8,631 nt of DNA from Bifidobacteriaceae bacterium (lineage in GTDB: Bacteria > Actinomycetota > Actinomycetes > Actinomycetales > WQXJ01): assembly GCA_031278075.1 (NCBI GenBank), contig JAITLE010000090.1:1-8631 (forward strand), in the 5' to 3' direction. A program made the position numbers and the translations under genes. Positions 5,109 to 8,631 of the stretch are shown here, in pieces. The notes under the pieces are model-generated. The model was not told the DNA's origin, did not search any database, and was given only the letters and a program-made list of their open reading frames with translations. Numbering within the stretch: position 1 is the first letter of the stretch; every line of letters starts with the position of its first letter.

Positions 5109-7724
5109 TCACAGATCCCCACGTTTGGACAGATAGCGGAACGCCGCCCAACCTATCGGCACCCGCGCCCAGTATGTGATCGCCCGGAACAGCACCGCGG
5201 CGGACGCCGCCGTGGCCGTGTCCACACCGATCGCGCGGAGCCCAGCGGTCAGGGCGATCTCGACCCCGCCCAACCCGCCCGGGGTGGGCGCCGCCGAGCC
5301 GGCGGTGTTGCCGACCAAGAACACCAGGGCGAGATTCCCCAAAGGCAAGTCCGTCAGCCCGAAGGCGACGGTGGCCGCCCAAAACGCCAGCACATACCCG
5401 CCGAACTGGACGGTGGTCCCGAACAATGCGAGCAGCAGGCGCTTCGGTCGCCCCAGCACCCAGACCACGCGCGGCCAAACCTGGGTCAGCACCGGCCCCA
5501 CCTTGCCCCACAGCCAGGACCGCAACGGCCGGACCAGCAGCAGGCAGCCCAACAGCGCCACAATCAACACGACCACCGCGATCGCTGTCGTCGGCAAGTG
5601 GGTCAAGACGCTGGTCTCGCCGGTCACCACCACCGAACCCGCCACCAGCGTCACCGTGACGATGAACAACGCCAGCTGAGTCAACGCCACTGTGGCCGCC
5701 GCCAGCGACGCCCTGACCCCACGCCGGTTCAAGAACCGCAAGCTAAGCGCGATCGGCCCCAACCCGCCCGGCATGGTGATAGCCGTGAATGAGCCTGCCA
5801 CCTGCGACAACACCGACCGCCAAGGCGGTATTCGGACCGGCAGCAAGCACACCAGGGTCGTCGCCGCGCCCACATAGGTCAGCATCGACAAGCCGAACGA
5901 AAGCACCATCCACCCCGGATTCGCGCTCCCCACAGCCTCGACCATCTGGTTGAAGTTCAGCTTCGTGACGATCGCCCACACGGCGACCAACGTCATGGCG
6001 ACCACCAACACCGTCCGCCAACCGAACCGGACCAGCTGGAACGGCGCCGCGGTCGGCTGCGGCGTCGCCACCAGCTCCGTCAGCTCCTGCCGGGTCGCGT
6101 CGATCAAGTCCCTGTCCGCCCGCGCCAACTCCCTGGTCGCGGTCGGGAAGACCACCGGCTGCAGCAGCCCAGCGAGACCGGCCAACGTCTGCGCCGGCAT
6201 GACACGCGCCGCCGCCGCGACCGCCCGCACCGGCCCGACCTTGAGCGCCAACGCCGCCAGCAACTGCGCGCAGTCGAGGTTCCGCGCCAACTCGGACGAG
6301 GCCACGTCGCCGTCTTCCCAGCCGATCAACCAGACTTGCTGCTCCTCTTCGGCGCCGTCGTCGAACAAGATCGACGTGGCCGTGATGTTGCGGTGCGCCA
6401 GCCCCGCCTGGTGGGCGCGGTCCAACTGCCGCCACACGTCGACCAGCGCGGCGTCGGACATCTGGGCGGGCCGCATGTCCGCCATCGACTTGAGACCCAA
6501 CGGGTGCGTCTGCAACAGCATCATCGAATCGGCCGCCTCGCCGATGCCGACCAGTCGCGGCGTGCGCACACCGGCGGCATTCGCGGCGTAGCGCAGCAAG
6601 GCGGCCCGCTCGGCCGCTTGACGCAGAGAGACCACCGAGCGCCGGTCCATCCCGCGCAGCCGCAGAGTCCGCCAGGTCATCTGCAGGAAGCCCAACACCT
6701 GGCGGTCCCCGTCGAGCACGATCGCGTCCCACCTCCGCCCGGAGCCGTCGAACACCGCGTAAATGCGGTTCCCGCCGGCCTTCTCCAGGGCGCTCGCGGT
6801 GGAGTCCGAAACAGCTGCCGCGAGGCCGGCGGCGTGCACGGCATCGTGCGAACGGGTGTGAGCGGCGCCAGAGGGCGGACGGTACGTGCCGTCTCGGATG
6901 GCGCGGACGCTCAAACGGTCGGTGGGGTTCTGGGCCTCGGAGATGTCGCGCACCCGGACGATCCGCTGCGGCTCGAGCCCCGCGCCGCGAATGCCCTCCA
7001 CCAGCGCGGCGCCAGTGGCCCGATCCGTCGTCACACCGAGCGCGTAACGGATCGCGAGCCCCGCCATGCGGCCGATCAGCACCGCGGCGAAGACGCCCGG
7101 GAGGGTCGCGCCGCCGGTCAACACGGACGTGGCCAGCGCGAACCAAAGCAGGTTCCAGGACGCGGCCATGATGGGCCGGCGTGACCTGGGCCCCATCGCC
7201 GTCAAGATGCCCGCCGCTTGCGCCACCAGCGCGGGGATGACCACCCGGTATTCGCCGCCGACCACGACAGACAGCCCCTGTGTCAACGGGTCCCAATCGA
7301 GCCGGGTCACGCCCCAGTCCGCTGCGAGCGCCGCGAACAGGCCACCCGCCGCGGCGGCGGCCCCTTGCAGCGCCATCAACACCTGTCGGCGGAACAGGCT
7401 GATCACGACGACAGTGGCAGGCATGATGAGCGTCGCCAAGTTCATCAGGATCGACACGATCAGGTTCAGGATGGTCACCACTGGGAGCGCGATGGAGCGC
7501 ATGTCCGCGGTCACCCCGGCCGTGGTGCCGTGCGCGTAGACCGACAAGCCGAGAACGGCTAACACCCCAAGGCCCGCGAGCGCCAAACTCACCAAGTCCT
7601 TAGACTGGCGCATTCGGCCGGTCGGCGCGTCCACCACCTCGACGCCGTCGCACACCGAGTGAGTGGAGGCATGGACGCGCTGCCGTCTGGTTCGGCGCTC
7701 GCCGCCGTCGCCTCGCTGGCCCAC
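5109..7724 (-). CDS. Large membrane protein: kinase-like region plus flippase-like domain
   Basis: An 871-residue integral membrane protein. After a basic N-terminus comes a DAPTGRMR motif (32-39), then an N-terminal membrane block of about six helices (between 45 and 228). A soluble region (about 229-565) resembles a protein kinase fold. The C-terminal part (570-867) has about eight hydrophobic segments and two PGGLG motifs (652-656 and 815-819), typical of the UPF0104/COG0392 lysylphosphatidylglycerol-synthase transmembrane (flippase-like) family. A role in lipid or lipid-linked substrate movement in the envelope is inferred from that family only.

The kinase-like region looks dead: the HRD-type loop reads HRN (444-446), the usual loop Asn is Ser451, and the DFG position reads GWE (468-470). 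There is no lysyltransferase domain after the helices.

The start is GTG 7724. It has no Shine-Dalgarno but lies 7 nt after TAAGCT, consistent with leaderless expression. GTG at residue 24 is a less likely alternative. Confidence 0.85.
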   Translation of the reverse strand: MGQRGDGGERRTRRQRVHASTHSVCDGVEVVDAPTGRMRQSKDLVSLALAGLGVLAVLGLSVYAHGTTAGVTADMRSIALPVVTILNLIVSILMNLATLIMPATVVVISLFRRQVLMALQGAAAAAGGLFAALAADWGVTRLDWDPLTQGLSVVVGGEYRVVIPALVAQAAGILTAMGPRSRRPIMAASWNLLWFALATSVLTGGATLPGVFAAVLIGRMAGLAIRYALGVTTDRATGAALVEGIRGAGLEPQRIVRVRDISEAQNPTDRLSVRAIRDGTYRPPSGAAHTRSHDAVHAAGLAAAVSDSTASALEKAGGNRIYAVFDGSGRRWDAIVLDGDRQVLGFLQMTWRTLRLRGMDRRSVVSLRQAAERAALLRYAANAAGVRTPRLVGIGEAADSMMLLQTHPLGLKSMADMRPAQMSDAALVDVWRQLDRAHQAGLAHRNITATSILFDDGAEEEQQVWLIGWEDGDVASSELARNLDCAQLLAALALKVGPVRAVAAAARVMPAQTLAGLAGLLQPVVFPTATRELARADRDLIDATRQELTELVATPQPTAAPFQLVRFGWRTVLVVAMTLVAVWAIVTKLNFNQMVEAVGSANPGWMVLSFGLSMLTYVGAATTLVCLLPVRIPPWRSVLSQVAGSFTAITMPGGLGPIALSLRFLNRRGVRASLAAATVALTQLALFIVTVTLVAGSVVVTGETSVLTHLPTTAIAVVVLIVALLGCLLLVRPLRSWLWGKVGPVLTQVWPRVVWVLGRPKRLLLALFGTTVQFGGYVLAFWAATVAFGLTDLPLGNLALVFLVGNTAGSAAPTPGGLGGVEIALTAGLRAIGVDTATAASAAVLFRAITYWARVPIGWAAFRYLSKRGDL

Positions 7725-7731
7725 GGTCCCC

Positions 7732-7741
7732 AGCTTAGGCC
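7732..7741 (-). promoter_or_regulatory. Leaderless promoter -10 candidate, flippase-like gene
   Basis: On the minus strand this reads GGCCTAAGCT. The TAAGCT part (7737-7732) fits the actinobacterial -10 pattern TAnnnT and is 7 nt before GTG 7724, so transcription could start at the start codon. The same ten bases occur at the same place before the CPBP gene. The site is in the 27-nt gap after the CPBP stop codon; any -35 contacts would fall in the end of that gene. Confidence 0.5.
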
Positions 7742-7751
7742 TTAGCCTCGA

Positions 7752-8498
7752 TCAGGTGAGCCATGGAGTTGGCACGAGCGACGGGCCGAGAAAGGCGACC
7801 ACGTCTATCAACGTGTGTGCGACGACCAGCGGCATGACCCGCCCGCGGCGGTGGTAGAACCAGGCGAACACCACGCCCATCGCCACGTTCCCGCAGAACG
7901 GGCCGAAGCCCTGGTACAGGTGGTAAGAGCCACGCAGCGCCGCAGACGCCGCGATCCAGGCCGCGGGCCGCCAGCCTAGTTCGGTCAGCCGCTCACCCAG
8001 GTAGCCGACACCGACCACCTCTTCCAACAGACCGTTTTTGGCTGCGGCGGCGATCAGCACCGGCACGGTCCACCAGTGCGCGCCGAGCGATTGGGTGGAG
8101 ACGTGCAACGTGATGCCCAAGGCGCGGCCCAGCAGGTAGAACGCGACACCCGGCAGCCCGATGCCGACCGCCAGCGCAGTCCCCCAACCCAAGTCCGGCC
8201 CGGGCCGCGCCGGCGTCAGCCCGATCCGCGCCGCGCCACGCAACAGGTGAACCGCGAGGGCGGCGGGCGCCAGAGCGAAGGTGATCCCGGCGAGCTGGTA
8301 GAGGAGATCCAGCCAGGGCTTCGGCGAGTCAGAGGTGTTGAGGCTCGCGGTCTGGTCCGCCAACGGCGTGACACTGGTCAAGGAGTCGAGCAACGAGAAC
8401 AGCGCGTACACGCCCGAGGCTCCGAGGCTGAGCGCGAGCACGATCAAGACCTCGGCCCGCAGTCGGCGCCGATTGGTCGCTCTCACAGCTCCGGTCAT
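7752..8498 (-). CDS. CPBP-family intramembrane metalloprotease
   Basis: A 248-residue multi-pass membrane protein of the CPBP/Abi family (CAAX prenyl protease 2-related intramembrane glutamic/metallo-endopeptidases). Family motifs are present in order: motif 1 with Glu159-Glu160 in KNGLLEEVVGVGYL, motif 2 RGSYH (Arg189, His193) followed by LYQGFGPF, and motif 3 with His228 in VVAHTLIDVV. Hydrophobic segments lie at about 16-36, 66-86, 104-124, 144-153, 178-188, 200-215 and 222-240. Length is normal. Substrates of bacterial members are mostly unknown; some process peptides or confer bacteriocin immunity.

The ATG at 8498 has no Shine-Dalgarno but follows TAAGCT by 6 nt. The gene is 27 nt upstream of the flippase-like gene on the same strand and 44 nt after the ABC transporter end. 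The usual Arg of an EExxxR motif 1 is not present; the residue there is Gly/Val, as I recall for this actinobacterial subgroup. Confidence 0.9.
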   Translation of the reverse strand: MTGAVRATNRRRLRAEVLIVLALSLGASGVYALFSLLDSLTSVTPLADQTASLNTSDSPKPWLDLLYQLAGITFALAPAALAVHLLRGAARIGLTPARPGPDLGWGTALAVGIGLPGVAFYLLGRALGITLHVSTQSLGAHWWTVPVLIAAAAKNGLLEEVVGVGYLGERLTELGWRPAAWIAASAALRGSYHLYQGFGPFCGNVAMGVVFAWFYHRRGRVMPLVVAHTLIDVVAFLGPSLVPTPWLT

Positions 8499-8504
8499 TC
8501 GGTT

Positions 8505-8514
8505 AGCTTAGGCC
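8505..8514 (-). promoter_or_regulatory. Leaderless promoter -10 candidate, CPBP gene
   Basis: The minus strand reads GGCCTAAGCT, identical to the sequence before the flippase-like gene. TAAGCT (8510-8505) fits TAnnnT and is 6 nt before ATG 8498, with no ribosome binding site in between. This supports both the start codon and leaderless transcription. No clear -35 hexamer is visible; an inverted repeat occupies that area. Confidence 0.5.
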
Positions 8515-8522
8515 GCCGAGCT

Positions 8523-8546
8523 GTGACCCGTGGGCCGCGGGGTCAC
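8523..8546. repeat. Inverted repeat GTGACCC-N10-GGGTCAC before the CPBP gene
   Basis: GTGACCC (8523-8529) and GGGTCAC (8540-8546) are perfect 7-bp inverted repeats with a 10-nt centre. The right arm includes the stop codon of the ABC transporter fragment. If the CPBP transcript starts at its ATG, this element covers roughly -25 to -48, overlapping the -35 region, which would suit an operator. It could instead be a short terminator hairpin for the ABC transporter; no T-run follows. Confidence 0.4.
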
Positions 8547-8631
8547 CCGGCGGCGAGCCGCCAGCCAGCCGCGCGGGAACGCTCGTTCCAATAGCGGGCG
8601 TAGCCGCCATCCGCGGCGAGCAGCTCCGCAT
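8543..8631 (-). CDS. C-terminal end of an ABC transporter ATP-binding protein (partial)
   Basis: Only the last 28 complete codons lie in the window; the 5' part is beyond position 8631. The peptide reads AELLAADGGYARYWNERSRA followed by AGWRLAAG and a TGA stop. ELL...GGxYAxxW followed by a short Arg-rich tail ending in AGWRL is the usual tail of actinobacterial exporter-type ABC proteins (fused membrane and ATP-binding domains), just after the H-loop and the 'G-x-H-x-ELL' segment. The bases at 8630-8631 are the last two of the preceding codon. Substrate cannot be inferred from this piece. It is 44 nt upstream of the CPBP gene on the same strand. Confidence 0.7.
   Translation of the reverse strand, partial: AELLAADGGYARYWNERSRAAGWRLAAG

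Noticed and set aside
5109..7724. Full MprF-type lysylphosphatidylglycerol synthase
   Set aside because: The protein ends soon after the last membrane helix, so the aminoacyl-transferase domain that MprF carries after its helices is absent; only the flippase-like membrane part is shared.

Overview
The window is very GC-rich, uses GTG/TTG as well as ATG starts, and encodes proteins with a clear actinobacterial flavour: DnaB, an LppM-like lipoprotein, a large flippase-like membrane protein with a DAPxxRxR N-terminal motif, and a CPBP protease. It is most likely chromosomal DNA from a high-GC actinomycete (Actinomycetota); I cannot place it below that level. No phage, transposase, CRISPR, tRNA or rRNA gene is visible.

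Layout. Bases 1-287 hold two tandem copies (129 bp each, period 158 bp, about 95% identical) of an unrecognised non-coding repeat, each with a perfect 11-bp hairpin. Bases 288-394 carry one further small inverted repeat. A plus-strand alpha/beta hydrolase (395-1207) then runs into the 3' end of the replicative helicase gene dnaB (minus strand, 1226-2626). The dnaB upstream region (2627-2884) holds DnaA-box-like sequences and a 16-bp inverted piece of the repeat found at the window start. Everything further right is on the minus strand: a Cys-containing, LRR-like lipoprotein (2885-4219), an LppM-like lipoprotein (4212-4988) overlapping it by 8 nt, a hairpin that may end the upstream transcript, an 871-aa membrane protein with a degenerate kinase-like region and a flippase-like C-terminal domain (5109-7724), a CPBP-family membrane protease (7752-8498), and the last 28 codons of what looks like an ABC transporter ATP-binding protein (8543-8631).

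How the genes may work together. Reading in the minus-strand direction (right to left), the order is ABC transporter, CPBP protease, flippase-like protein, LppM-like protein, LRR-like lipoprotein, dnaB. The five genes upstream of dnaB all look like cell-envelope genes. Two of them (CPBP and flippase-like) have the same GGCCTAAGCT sequence 6-7 nt before the start codon and no ribosome binding site, which fits leaderless transcription from separate promoters. The two lipoprotein genes are instead translationally coupled and have visible Shine-Dalgarno sequences. dnaB is an ordinary intein-free helicase, but it is not next to the ribosomal-protein/ssb genes that often accompany it.

I see no complete new defence or mobile system. 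The items most worth checking are the hairpin repeat family, the DnaA-box-like cluster before dnaB, the shared leaderless promoter motif, and the uncharacterised lipoprotein pair.
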